The position numbers and the translations under genes are program-made. Below, piece after piece: positions 15,917-24,079 of a stretch of DNA of 43,176 nt. Location: assembly GCF_002251435.1 (NCBI RefSeq), contig NZ_NPJI01000008.1, forward strand, positions 1-43,176, written 5' to 3'. Every line of letters starts with the position of its first letter. Position 1 is the stretch's first letter. The stretch comes from Prevotella sp. P2-180 (GTDB taxonomy: Bacteria > Bacteroidota > Bacteroidia > Bacteroidales > Bacteroidaceae). The notes under the pieces are model-generated. The model was given only the letters and a program-made list of their open reading frames with translations, searched no databases and had not been told where the DNA came from.

Positions 15917-16564
15917 ATGAAAAAGTATATGAATATAGCAAAACTCGGCTTGATGCTGATGATGCTCATTGGTGGAGTTTCTTTCGCCAATGCCCAGGAA
16001 GAAAATCCTGAAAAGGTTTCCATTGACCCAGTGACCATAGCTGCTGGTGATGAGAAGGAGTTGACCATCAATTATGAGAGCTCAGTAGAGCGTTCTGGAT
16101 TCCAGATGAACATCCTGCTACCAGAGGGACTTAGTTTTGTAAAACAGGAAGGTGTTGACGAAGACGAAGAGCCTATCACCTTCTATGCAACCAAAGGAAC
16201 AGCCCTTAGGACAACTCATGCTTTCGATGTTACATATAAAAGCGATAAAGAACTGCTGATTATTGTCTATCATTTGGACCTTAAGCTGCTGAAGTCTCCA
16301 GGCAGCCTGCTTTCATTCAAGGTTAAGGCTGACGAGTCTCTCGCCGACGCTTCACAGATTGTCTTGAAGAACGTGAAGTTTAATGGTGGACAGTATTTCG
16401 ATGTTAATGTAGACGTGACCAAAGGCACTTCTACCGGCATCAATGAAGCTAAGGCAGAAGAGGCTGACAATGCTCCGGTATTCAATCTTGGCGGTCAGCG
16501 TGCTTCGAAGAATGGCAAGGGTATTCTTGTAAAGAAAGGAAAGAAATACGTTCAGACTCGATAA
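15917..16564 (+). CDS. Secreted cohesin-like module protein with sorting tail
   Basis: A 215-aa protein. The signal peptide ends at ANAQ near residue 27. One cohesin-like module spans about residues 33-165 (KELTINYESSVERSGFQMNI, LPEGLSFV, and LLSFKVKADESL). The tail has the Prevotella-type C-terminal sorting pattern APVFNLGGQRASKNGKGILV followed by a basic end. It begins 28 nt after the dockerin gene, so they form one transcript, and a terminator follows at 16603. It is the smallest unit of the set and could be a surface anchor for the dockerin of the preceding gene product. Confidence 0.75.
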   Translation: MKKYMNIAKLGLMLMMLIGGVSFANAQEENPEKVSIDPVTIAAGDEKELTINYESSVERSGFQMNILLPEGLSFVKQEGVDEDEEPITFYATKGTALRTTHAFDVTYKSDKELLIIVYHLDLKLLKSPGSLLSFKVKADESLADASQIVLKNVKFNGGQYFDVNVDVTKGTSTGINEAKAEEADNAPVFNLGGQRASKNGKGILVKKGKKYVQTR

Positions 16565-16602
16565 AAATCGAAAAACATTTCCTATTTTAGTAGTAGAGTG
16601 AA

Positions 16603-16644
16603 GAGGGAGATGGCGCGTAGATGCGTCGTCTCCCTCATTTTTTT
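16603..16644 (+). terminator. Terminator of the cohesin/dockerin operon
   Basis: GAGGGAGA (16603-16610) pairs with TCTCCCTC (16629-16636) and is followed by a run of seven T. This is a regular intrinsic terminator at the end of the three-gene set. Confidence 0.8.
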
Positions 16645-16692
16645 CCCCTACGATTTTCATTCTTCATCTTCAATCTTTCATCCTATATAGAA

Positions 16693-16753
16693 TATTTCTA
16701 TCGAGAAATAGATTATTTCGTTTGGAGGTTTACCTAAAAGTTAGTATCTTTGC
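16693..16753 (+). promoter_or_regulatory. Rubrerythrin promoter with upstream palindrome
   Basis: TTTG (16721-16724) and TATCTTTGC (16745-16753), 20 nt apart, make an excellent Bacteroidetes promoter. Just upstream, ATTTCTATCGAGAAAT (16694-16709) is a perfect dyad and may be an operator for an oxidative-stress regulator; which one is not clear from the sequence. Confidence 0.65.
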
Positions 16754-16795
16754 AGCAGAAAAATCAATATTATAACATTTTAAAATTAAACAACA

Positions 16796-17338
16796 ATGAA
16801 AGAACTAAAAGGAACAAAGACCGAGAAGAATCTTCTCGAGGCATTTGCAGGCGAGTCGATGGCCCGCAACAAGTACACATATTTTGCTTCACGCGCAAAG
16901 AAGGATGGCTACCAGCAGATTGCTGCCCTCTTCGAGGAGACTGCCGCTAACGAGAAAGAGCACGCCAAGCTTTGGTTCAAGCATCTTGAGGGTGGTGCAG
17001 TAAAGGACACCATGGCTAACCTGAAGGCTGCTGCCGAGGGCGAAAACTACGAGTGGACTGACATGTATGACCGTATGGCTAAGGAGGCTGAAGAGGAAGG
17101 CTTCATTGAGATTGCCGCACAGATGCGTGGTGTGGCTGAGGTGGAGCGTCACCACGAGGAGCGCTACCGCAAGCTGCTGAAGAACATTGAGGATGGCATC
17201 GTATTCTCTCGTGAGGGTGACACCATCTGGCAGTGCCGCAACTGTGGACACATCGTGGTTGGCAAGAAAGCTCCTGAAATCTGCCCTGTATGCAACCATC
17301 CACAGAGCTATTTCGAGGTTAGGGCCGAGAATTGGTAA
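16796..17338 (+). CDS. rbr: Rubrerythrin
   Basis: A 180-aa non-haem iron protein that reduces hydrogen peroxide in anaerobes. The N-terminal ferritin-like four-helix bundle carries the di-iron ligands in [27 protein letters not shown] and [11 protein letters not shown]. The C-terminal rubredoxin-like site has two Cys-x2-Cys pairs, [10 protein letters not shown] and CPVCNHPQ, that hold one iron. Length and motif order are those of classical rubrerythrin. It is a single-gene unit with its own strong promoter and a perfect 21-bp hairpin terminator. It is probably induced by oxygen or peroxide through the palindrome upstream of the promoter. Confidence 0.95.
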   Translation: MKELKGTKTEKNLLEAFAGESMARNKYTYFASRAKKDGYQQIAALFEETAANEKEHAKLWFKHLEGGAVKDTMANLKAAAEGENYEWTDMYDRMAKEAEEEGFIEIAAQMRGVAEVERHHEERYRKLLKNIEDGIVFSREGDTIWQCRNCGHIVVGKKAPEICPVCNHPQSYFEVRAENW

Positions 17339-17353
17339 AATCAATATATATTG

Positions 17354-17403
17354 AGTCAAAACGGGAAAAAAATGGTGAAAATCATTTTTTTCCCGTTTTG
17401 ACT
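17354..17403. terminator. Perfect 21-bp hairpin after rubrerythrin
   Basis: Arms 17354-17374 and 17383-17403 are perfectly complementary over 21 bp with the 8-nt loop GTGAAAAT. The stem holds A7/T7 and CCC/GGG blocks, so each strand has a T-run at the stem. It can end rubrerythrin transcription and separates it from the next promoter at 17426. Confidence 0.75.
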
Positions 17404-17425
17404 ATATACTTTATAAAAAAATCAC

Positions 17426-17434
17426 TATTTTTGC
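17426..17434 (+). promoter_or_regulatory. -7 box of the double-glycine peptide gene
   Basis: TATTTTTGC fits TAnnTTTGC and lies 33 nt before the ATG of the small peptide gene. TTTTGAC just upstream (17396-17402) could serve as the -33 element, although the spacing is longer than usual. Confidence 0.5.
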
Positions 17435-17467
17435 ACCAACATTATAAACCTATAAAATTTTTTAATT

Positions 17468-17641
17468 ATGAACGAGAAAGAAATGAATAAAAGTTTGATT
17501 AGTGACAATGAGTTACAGAATGTAGTTGGTGGTTTTGTTTATAAAGGCGTTGAGTATCACACCATGGCAGACTTGAGGGATGCCCTTCTTAGGGGGCTTA
17601 TTACAGAGGAGGACGCCCAAATCATAGGCAAGAACATCTGA
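17468..17641 (+). CDS. Double-glycine leader peptide (bacteriocin-like or secreted signal precursor)
   Basis: A 57-aa gene reading MNEKEMNKSLISDNELQNVV-GG-FVYKGVEYHTM and so on. The acidic leader with the pattern L-I-S-D-x-E-L-x-x-V-x-GG is the hallmark of GG-type leaders cut by C39-peptidase ABC transporters. It would release a 35-aa peptide starting FVYKGVEY. The mature part has no cysteine and is mildly acidic and amphipathic (LRDALLRGLITEEDAQIIG), so a lanthipeptide core is unlikely. No transporter or immunity gene is nearby; the export system would be elsewhere. It has its own promoter box and faces the ProX-type gene. The leader pattern is clear; antimicrobial or signalling function is inferred. 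Confidence 0.65.
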   Translation: MNEKEMNKSLISDNELQNVVGGFVYKGVEYHTMADLRDALLRGLITEEDAQIIGKNI

Positions 17642-17651
17642 TTATCTTTTT

Positions 17652-18188
17652 TTAGTATAGCGGCAGGAATTCGTAGCTGTTGCCTACGCATGAGAGATAG
17701 CGGAGGAAGGCGTCGAGGGTGATGACCACAGTGCCGCGGCAGTCGTTGGGATGAAACGACAGGGTGGCGGCGTGGAGGAGATTCTCGTCGAGGAAGAGAT
17801 GTACGTGGCTTGAGGTGTCGTTGATGAGGCCGAAGGGCGAAACACTGCCAGGCTCAAGGCCAAGATAGCGTGCCATGCGTTCTGGTGAGGCGAACGACAG
17901 TTTGCCGCAGGAAGGCAGGCCGCGCGCCACGAGCGACTCCTTCAGCCGGCGTTCAAGGTCGTGGATGTCGAGGTCGTGGTCGCAATGAAACGACACGAGG
18001 TAGTGGCGGTTGCCTTTATGGTTGCGGAAAAAGAGGTTTTTGCAATGCACGCTGCCGTCGTCTCTCCACCATCGTTTCGCCTCTTCGATGGTTTTTCCCT
18101 CGGGATGGTTATACACCTCAAATGGTATGTCGTGTTCGCGCAAATAGTTGAGCACGGTTTCCTCACGTGTCATTTCCTTGTTGTTCAT
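17652..18188 (-). CDS. ProX/YbaK-type aminoacyl-tRNA deacylase
   Basis: A 178-aa prolyl-tRNA synthetase-associated editing domain protein. Diagnostic segments are IPFEVYNHPEGKTIEEAKRW, CKNLFFRNHKGNRHYLVSF (the conserved K-N-L-F-x-R-x-x-K of the ProX branch), and the GSVSPFGLINDTSSHVHLFLD strand set. Such proteins remove wrongly attached alanine (ProX type) from tRNA-Pro. It is on the minus strand, and its coding end lies only 10 nt from the convergent small peptide gene. It is full length and free-standing, as usual. Confidence 0.88.
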   Translation of the reverse strand: MNNKEMTREETVLNYLREHDIPFEVYNHPEGKTIEEAKRWWRDDGSVHCKNLFFRNHKGNRHYLVSFHCDHDLDIHDLERRLKESLVARGLPSCGKLSFASPERMARYLGLEPGSVSPFGLINDTSSHVHLFLDENLLHAATLSFHPNDCRGTVVITLDAFLRYLSCVGNSYEFLPLY

Positions 18189-18202
18189 ACTATAATTTTA
18201 TT

Positions 18203-18247
18203 AAAGAAGTTAAAGAAGTTAAGGAAGTTAAAGAAGTTAAGGAAGTT
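18203..18247. repeat. Five 9-bp tandem repeats
   Basis: AARGAAGTT is repeated five times without interruption: AAAGAAGTT, AAAGAAGTT, AAGGAAGTT, AAAGAAGTT, AAGGAAGTT. It lies just upstream of the ProX-type gene (minus strand) and before the aldolase terminator. It is a slippage-prone short tandem repeat that could vary in copy number. Confidence 0.7.
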
Positions 18248-18255
18248 GAGTTAAT

Positions 18256-18290
18256 AAAAAAGGTTGACACCGGAAATGTCAACCTTTTTA
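18256..18290 (-). terminator. Terminator of the aldolase gene
   Basis: AAAAAAGGTTGACA and TGTCAACCTTTTTA pair around a 7-nt loop. Read on the minus strand, the stem is followed by T-rich DNA right after the aldolase stop codon. Confidence 0.75.
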
Positions 18291-18313
18291 ATATATGCTT
18301 ATTGATAAACCGA

Positions 18314-19318
18314 TTACTGAGCGAGTTTGCCGTCAGAACCGAGTACGTTCACAATCTTGTGGATGTACATCTTCTTCATGTTCTCACGAGCAGGCTTCAG
18401 ATACTGACGTGGGTCGAAGTCTCCAGGATGCTCAGCGAGGTGCTGACGGATTGCAGCAGTCATGGCCAGACGAGAGTCAGAGTCGATGTTGATCTTGCAA
18501 ACAGCCGACTTAGCAGCCTGACGGAGCTGGTCTTCTGGAATACCGATAGCGTCTGGCAACTTGCCACCGAACTTGTTGATGGTAGCAACCTCGTCCTGTG
18601 GTACAGAAGAAGAACCGTGGAGAACGATTGGGAATCCAGGGAGCTTCTGCTCTATCTCGGCAAGGATGTCGAATGCCAATGGAGGAGGAACGAGCAGACC
18701 TGTCTTCGGGTCGCGTGTGCACTGTTCTGGAGTGAACTTGTATGCACCGTGAGAAGTACCGATAGAGATAGCGAGTGAGTCGCAACCTGTGCGTGTAGCG
18801 AAGTCGATTACTTCCTCAGGCTTTGTGTAGTGAGACTCAGCGGCAGAAACCTCGTCCTCAACACCGGCGAGAACACCGAGCTCAGCCTCTACAGTCACGT
18901 CATACTGGTGAGCGTAGTCAACAACCTTCTTTGCGAGAGCCACGTTCTCCTCGTATGGGAGGTGAGAACCGTCGATCATTACAGAAGAGAAGCCCATGTC
19001 GATGCAGTCCTTGCAGAGCTCGAAGCTGTCACCATGGTCGAGGTGGAGCACGATTTCAGGATGCTCGCAACCGAGTTCCTTTGCATACTCTACAGCACCC
19101 TGAGCCATATAGCGGAGGATAGTGGCGTTAGCATAGTTGCGTGCGCCCTTGGAAACCTGCATGATAACTGGAGACTTTGTCTCAACTGCGGCCTGAACGA
19201 TGGCCTGCATCTGCTCCATTGTGTTGAAGTTGAATGCTGGGATTGCATATCCACCAGCAACTGCTCTCTTAAACATCTCACGGGTGTTTACAAGACCCAA
19301 TTCTTTGTAACTTACCAT
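18314..19318 (-). CDS. fba: Class II fructose-bisphosphate aldolase
   Basis: A 334-aa zinc-dependent aldolase of glycolysis and gluconeogenesis that splits fructose-1,6-bisphosphate to two triose phosphates. Typical elements are IPAFNFNTMEQMQAIVQAA, the zinc site and catalytic segment LHLDHGDSF, MIDGSHLPYEENV, the phosphate-binding GTSHGAYKF, and the second signature IVLHGSSSVP and INIDSDSRLAM. The length is that of the Bacteroidetes enzyme. It is a single gene with a clear promoter upstream (19373-19403) and its own terminator. Confidence 0.95.
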   Translation of the reverse strand: MVSYKELGLVNTREMFKRAVAGGYAIPAFNFNTMEQMQAIVQAAVETKSPVIMQVSKGARNYANATILRYMAQGAVEYAKELGCEHPEIVLHLDHGDSFELCKDCIDMGFSSVMIDGSHLPYEENVALAKKVVDYAHQYDVTVEAELGVLAGVEDEVSAAESHYTKPEEVIDFATRTGCDSLAISIGTSHGAYKFTPEQCTRDPKTGLLVPPPLAFDILAEIEQKLPGFPIVLHGSSSVPQDEVATINKFGGKLPDAIGIPEDQLRQAAKSAVCKINIDSDSRLAMTAAIRQHLAEHPGDFDPRQYLKPARENMKKMYIHKIVNVLGSDGKLAQ

Positions 19319-19372
19319 AATAATTAATTTGTATATTTATTGTTATTATTAACCATGTTTTCTTTTCGGCCA

Positions 19373-19403
19373 CAAAGTTAATACTTTAATTTCTGAAAAA
19401 CAA
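19373..19403 (-). promoter_or_regulatory. Promoter of the aldolase gene
   Basis: Read on the minus strand, TTG (19403-19401) is followed after 20 nt by TAACTTTG (19380-19373), giving the -33/-7 pair with correct spacing. The leader is about 45-50 nt. Confidence 0.65.
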
Positions 19404-19508
19404 GCGTTTTGTACTTTTTTAATTCCCTTTTCCAACACTTTTTTGCATAAATCAAACTTTTTCTTACTCTTTTTGTCTGATTTGCAAGGTGGAGTTGGCA
19501 AAATATTG

Positions 19509-21095
19509 TCAATGCCTGTAGTCGAACGATTTGAAGTCGGCGGAGCCGGTGCCGGTGACATAGATGCCGAGGACGACTCCGGTGAAGCCGCCTACCACTT
19601 CGGTGCTCATCAGCTGAGGGGCTATTGTACCTAGCTTTTGGAGCGACTTCTCGTCTTTTCCGAAAAGAAACTCGTAGTTGTCGGGGGTGGCTCGCAGTAC
19701 AAGCGTTTGTCTTGCACTGTCGAGCCATACCTTCTCTTCTGTCTTCTCAAGGTTTTTCATGCGGTAACGTACTGTGGCATAGAACTTACCGTCTGCGCTT
19801 TTGCCTACGAGCACCTCACAGTGGCCGTCGTTTATCTGGTATGCGGTGAGTCCTGCCTCGTCGCCTGGCTTTAGCTGTGAGGCGTCGAGAGTCACGCTGA
19901 CGGTCATGTCGGCATGCTGCTGCCGACGCCCTATGAACGTGGGCTGCTCGTTTTCAGTGAGTGTGCTCCTTGAACCGTGAAGTCGGAGGGTGTTGCCGCG
20001 CAGCTCATATTTCGTGGAGTCTGGGTTTTGGATATAGACCCATTCCGGTCCCATGGCCTTAAAGCCCTTTGCGGCGGAGTTGGCGATGGCTGCTTGGGGA
20101 AGAACAGCGAAATTGGTTTCCTTTGTAACTGGCTGAAGCGGCTTGCCGTGGTTTACCACTGGCCATCCTTCGTTGTCCCATTCCACGGGGACGAGGAAGG
20201 TTTCGCGTCCGAGGTGGTGATAGGCTCCATTATATATACGGAAGGCGAGGAATGTCATCCACCACTGTCCGTTGGCGTCTTCCACGAGGTCGCCGTGTCC
20301 CGTGCCTTGCACCTGGCTGTCTTGCGCTGCCATGCAGCAATGGGTGAATATCGGGTTGCGTGGGCAACTTTCGTATGGGCCGTAGATGTCGCGGCTGCGG
20401 GCGATGGTGAGGCTATGGGCTATCTCTGTGCCTCCCTCGGAGATGAGCAGATAGTAGTAGTCACCTTTCTTATATATATGCGGTCCTTCAGGGTATCGTC
20501 CGCCAGTGCCACGCCAGATGCCGCGGCTTTCGGTGAGCTGCTTGCCTGTTGTGGGGTCAATCTCGCAGAGAGTGATGGTGTTGTCGGGATTGCTCACCAT
20601 ATAGCATTTGCCGTTTTCGAAATACAGCGAAGGGTCGATGCCTTGTTGCTGCAGCCATATAGGTTCGCTCCACGGTCCTTCTGGGTTTGAAGCCGTGACC
20701 ATGAAGTTGCCGCCGTTGCCCACGTTTGTTGTTATCATATAGAACGTGCCGTCGTGGTAGCGTAGGGTAGGGGCGTAGATGCCCAACCACGACGAAGCCC
20801 CTTTCAGGGGAAGTTGGCTGTTTCTGTTGAGCACGTTGCCAATCTGCTCCCAGTGTGTCATGTCGCTGCTTTTGAAGACAGGCACTCCGGGGAAGTACTG
20901 GAACGAGGAGTTGACGATATAGTATTCGTTGCCCACTCGGCATATCGATGGGTCTGGGTGATAGCCCGGTATGAGCGGGTGGGCATTTGCCAATGTCGCT
21001 TGTCGGGTTGTAGGCATTGGGTTAGGGCTTTGCGGGTAGCCCTGAGCCGAAAGCGTCATGGCGAGCAGTGTTGTAATGATTGTTTTCTTTTTCAT
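19509..21095 (-). CDS. Glycoside hydrolase family 43 (arabinofuranosidase/xylosidase type)
   Basis: A 528-aa protein with a signal peptide (MKKKTIITTLLAMTLSAQG). The catalytic five-bladed propeller carries the GH43 triad: Asp48 in GYHPDPSI (base), Asp154 in GIDPSLYF (pKa modulator) and Glu203 in YPEGPHIYK (acid). A C-terminal beta-sandwich follows (about residues 320-528, GH43_C2-like). It likely removes arabinose or xylose side units from xylan-type polymers; the exact substrate cannot be read from sequence. The start at 21095 was chosen because it gives a proper signal peptide; the open frame upstream of it reads as low-complexity basic sequence that is the shadow of the neighbouring gene. 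It is the third gene of a minus-strand set with the CE2 esterase and ATP-grasp genes. Confidence 0.9.
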   Translation of the reverse strand: MKKKTIITTLLAMTLSAQGYPQSPNPMPTTRQATLANAHPLIPGYHPDPSICRVGNEYYIVNSSFQYFPGVPVFKSSDMTHWEQIGNVLNRNSQLPLKGASSWLGIYAPTLRYHDGTFYMITTNVGNGGNFMVTASNPEGPWSEPIWLQQQGIDPSLYFENGKCYMVSNPDNTITLCEIDPTTGKQLTESRGIWRGTGGRYPEGPHIYKKGDYYYLLISEGGTEIAHSLTIARSRDIYGPYESCPRNPIFTHCCMAAQDSQVQGTGHGDLVEDANGQWWMTFLAFRIYNGAYHHLGRETFLVPVEWDNEGWPVVNHGKPLQPVTKETNFAVLPQAAIANSAAKGFKAMGPEWVYIQNPDSTKYELRGNTLRLHGSRSTLTENEQPTFIGRRQQHADMTVSVTLDASQLKPGDEAGLTAYQINDGHCEVLVGKSADGKFYATVRYRMKNLEKTEEKVWLDSARQTLVLRATPDNYEFLFGKDEKSLQKLGTIAPQLMSTEVVGGFTGVVLGIYVTGTGSADFKSFDYRH

Positions 21096-21112
21096 AATTG
21101 TATTTTTTTTTC

Positions 21113-24079
21113 TTACTCCTCTTTTACTACCACGACTCCAATTTGCCTTTTCCCGTCCATCATGATTTTCAGTGGCTGGTTGAAGTGGACGTGGCGGACG
21201 TATTGGGTTTCTTCCACTGCAGGCATTTGGTCGAGGAGGTCTTGACGGAAGATGCCGTCGTTGTTGAAGGTGTTGATGGTGAAGTAGCCGACGCCGAAGG
21301 AGGTGAGGTTCTGGAAGAAGTGGGTTCCTTGGCTTGGGTCTACCCGATAGTTTTTCAGTCCCGACTCCACGATGAGCCTTGCGCCACTGATGTGAGGCCA
21401 TTTTACAGGTATTCCGAGCCAATAGTCGCTTGAGCCCCATCGTCCAGGCCCTACGAGTATGTATCCGGTCTTATTGTCGAGGAATCGCCTGTTGATGCGT
21501 TCTATCTCTTCGGCTATGGCAGGATTGTTAGCCGCCGTGAAGTCGTCGCCTGTCTTCACATACACCACGTCGTAGACGTCTTCGCTGATGCCGTGTCCGA
21601 GGGAGTTGTTGGAGCGCAGCAGGCATTTTTCGTCGGGAATGGCCGCGATGTCCTCTTCGAGCATCTGTTTGCTGTCGACGATAGGTCTTATCTGCAGCAG
21701 GTAGAACTCGCCCGAGCGGTCGGCGTTGATATTGCATGCAAACTCAATCTCCACGGGGCGTTTCATGTCTCCCGCGCCGAATTTCTGTGCCATCTGCAGC
21801 AGTTCGGGCAGTGGGAAAACACCCTGCTGCAACACACCGCAGAAGGAGATGACCTTTCTTCCGCCCTCATAGATGCCGTCTCTGATGACTTGGTCGTATG
21901 GGTCGTAGGTTGATGCGATATAGTTGAGCGAACCGTCCTTGTCAGCTTCCTTCACCCTGAGGTTCAGTATGTTAAATCCATCGTCCACCTTAAAGTCCTC
22001 GCTCACGTTTTTCATGTCGAGAGCGTAGAAGCGCGTCTGTGTCTCACGCAGGGCCGTTTCCATCTCGCTTGTCTGCAGCACCTGGTGAGGATGATAAGGA
22101 CTGACACGAAGCGTTTGTCCTCCGTCGACGATATATTTTCCCAGTCCGAGTGCGAGGCTTGCAATACCCTCTTCAGCTTTTTCGTCGCCTATTGGATAGT
22201 AGTTGATGGAGCGCAACACACCGCTGAAGTTAGGATAGTATCTGTCGCCGTATTGTTTTCCTACTACTTCCTGTAGGATGACCGCCATTTTCTCTTGGTC
22301 TATCACATTGCTTGTAGCAGTCATGTAAGCCTTTGAGTCTTTGTAATATACAGAGGCGTATACACCCTTTATGGCACATGCCAGCATGCGCAGCATCTCA
22401 TATTTGTCGTCGCGGTAAGGCACCATATATGTAGAGTAAATGCCTGCAAAAGGCTGGTAGTGGCTGTCTTCGAGCAGAGAGGAGGAGCGCACGGCTATTG
22501 GCGACTTCACCGCGTCGAAGAAGGTGAAGAAGTCGGCTATGAGCGAGTCGGGCAGTTGGGCGCGCAGGAAGTGTTCGAGTATGACGTCGTCGGGAGCGTC
22601 GCTCAGTGCTATCTGGTAGAGGTTGTTGGTATCCATAAACTCGTCGAAGATGTCGGTGCAGAGCACCACGGTTCGTGGTATGGATACCTGAACCCCAGCC
22701 AATTGGTTCATCTCCGGATGTCGCTTTATGATGTTGTCGAGGAAAGCCAGTCCACGGCCTTTTCCTCCGAGCGATCCGTCGCCAATTCTTGCGAAGTGGC
22801 TGTAAGCGTCGAATTTTCCCCGGTCGAACACAGCCACCACACCGATGTTTTTCATCTGTCGGTACTGCACTATGGCATCGAAAATGATTTGTCGGTGTGC
22901 CTGTACATCCTGTAGTTTGTGCCATGTGACATGTTTCAGGAATTCCGATACGGGGAAGATGGCCCTTGCGCACAGCCATCGGCTCATGTGGTTTCGTGAG
23001 ATATGATACAGCATCGAGTCGTCAGGAATTTTGAAGATGTTGTCTTGCAGTTCCTTCAGCGAGTGAATTCGCATCACCTCATTTCGGGTTTTCGGGTCAC
23101 GAAAGACGAAGTCGCCAAATCCCATGTGTTTCTCCATGAGGTTTCTGAGGTCGATGTTCATTTTCTTCGAGTTCTTGTCCACGAACCTGAATCCGTCTTT
23201 CTCAGCCTTTTGCTTGTTTTCGCTCTCCGAGCTTTGCAGTATCAGCGGCACATATTCGTCCCGTCGTCTTATTTCGCGCAGCAGTTTCAGTCCCGCTTCA
23301 GCGTCTTTCTCACCGTCTTTAGGGAATCTTGTGTCGCTAATCACGCCGAGAGTATTTTCGTGATAGCGTTCATATAGTTCCATTGCCTCCTCGTAGTTGC
23401 GTGCGAGAACCACCTTTGGTCTGCCCCTTTTTCTTTGCGATGCGGCGTGCGGGTTGAGTGCCTCAGTAGAGAATCGCTTGCTTTGCAGCAGAATATAGTT
23501 GTATAGGTTTGGCAATATGGACGAGTAGAACCTGATGCTGTCTTCCACCAGCAGTATCATCTGCACTCCAGCCTCTTTGATGTCGTGGTCGATGTTCATC
23601 TTGTCCTCTATGAGTTTTATTATCGAGAGGATGAGGTTTGTATTGCCAAGCCAGCAGAAGATATAGTCGAACATCGAGAGGTCCTCGTCCTGCATGCGTC
23701 TTGTGATGCCATGAGAGAAGGGGGTGAGCACGACGCATGGTATGTCTGGCGAGTCGGCTTTCACTGCCCTTGCCACGTCGAAAGCGTCGTTGTCGGCATT
23801 GCCCGGCATACATATCACGAGGTCGATGTCGGTATTTTGCAGCACCTGGTTGGCTTCTTCCGTTGTGCTCACCTGTGTGAATGTAGGCGGGTATCTCAGT
23901 CCGAGGTCCATATACTCGTCAAATATTTTTTCGTCCACACGTCCGTCGTCTTCGAGCATGAAGGCGTCGTAAGGGTTAGCCACTATAAGCACGTTGAAGA
24001 TGCGTCGTGTCATGAGGTTCACGAACGACACGTCGCGCAGATAGAATTTATTCCATTCCTGTGGTATGTTTGAGTTCAT
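21113..24079 (-). CDS. Tandem receiver-like domains fused to a PEP-synthase/PPDK-type ATP-grasp domain
   Basis: A 988-aa cytoplasmic protein. Residues of about 25-165 form a receiver fold in which the phospho-acceptor position is occupied by Met91 (DLVICMPG), so it is a pseudo-receiver. Residues 172-315 form a second receiver with acidic pair E179/D180, acceptor Asp249 (GVISDTRFPKDG), Ser283/284 and Lys302, so it can probably be phosphorylated. From about 430 onward a PPDK N-terminal ATP-binding domain is seen: GDGSLGGKGRGLAFLDNII, then the signature IAVRSSSLLEDS with Arg531, then FYLLQIRP. The swivelling phospho-histidine and PEP-barrel domains of true PEP synthase are absent. The family is conserved in Bacteroidetes without known function. 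It overlaps the CE2 esterase start by ATGA and precedes GH43. Confidence 0.82.
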   Translation of the reverse strand: MNSNIPQEWNKFYLRDVSFVNLMTRRIFNVLIVANPYDAFMLEDDGRVDEKIFDEYMDLGLRYPPTFTQVSTTEEANQVLQNTDIDLVICMPGNADNDAFDVARAVKADSPDIPCVVLTPFSHGITRRMQDEDLSMFDYIFCWLGNTNLILSIIKLIEDKMNIDHDIKEAGVQMILLVEDSIRFYSSILPNLYNYILLQSKRFSTEALNPHAASQRKRGRPKVVLARNYEEAMELYERYHENTLGVISDTRFPKDGEKDAEAGLKLLREIRRRDEYVPLILQSSESENKQKAEKDGFRFVDKNSKKMNIDLRNLMEKHMGFGDFVFRDPKTRNEVMRIHSLKELQDNIFKIPDDSMLYHISRNHMSRWLCARAIFPVSEFLKHVTWHKLQDVQAHRQIIFDAIVQYRQMKNIGVVAVFDRGKFDAYSHFARIGDGSLGGKGRGLAFLDNIIKRHPEMNQLAGVQVSIPRTVVLCTDIFDEFMDTNNLYQIALSDAPDDVILEHFLRAQLPDSLIADFFTFFDAVKSPIAVRSSSLLEDSHYQPFAGIYSTYMVPYRDDKYEMLRMLACAIKGVYASVYYKDSKAYMTATSNVIDQEKMAVILQEVVGKQYGDRYYPNFSGVLRSINYYPIGDEKAEEGIASLALGLGKYIVDGGQTLRVSPYHPHQVLQTSEMETALRETQTRFYALDMKNVSEDFKVDDGFNILNLRVKEADKDGSLNYIASTYDPYDQVIRDGIYEGGRKVISFCGVLQQGVFPLPELLQMAQKFGAGDMKRPVEIEFACNINADRSGEFYLLQIRPIVDSKQMLEEDIAAIPDEKCLLRSNNSLGHGISEDVYDVVYVKTGDDFTAANNPAIAEEIERINRRFLDNKTGYILVGPGRWGSSDYWLGIPVKWPHISGARLIVESGLKNYRVDPSQGTHFFQNLTSFGVGYFTINTFNNDGIFRQDLLDQMPAVEETQYVRHVHFNQPLKIMMDGKRQIGVVVVKEE

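Noticed and set aside
21096..21440. N-terminal extension of the GH43 frame
   Set aside because: It lies inside the neighbouring gene, is basic and low in complexity, and would bury the signal peptide starting at 21095.
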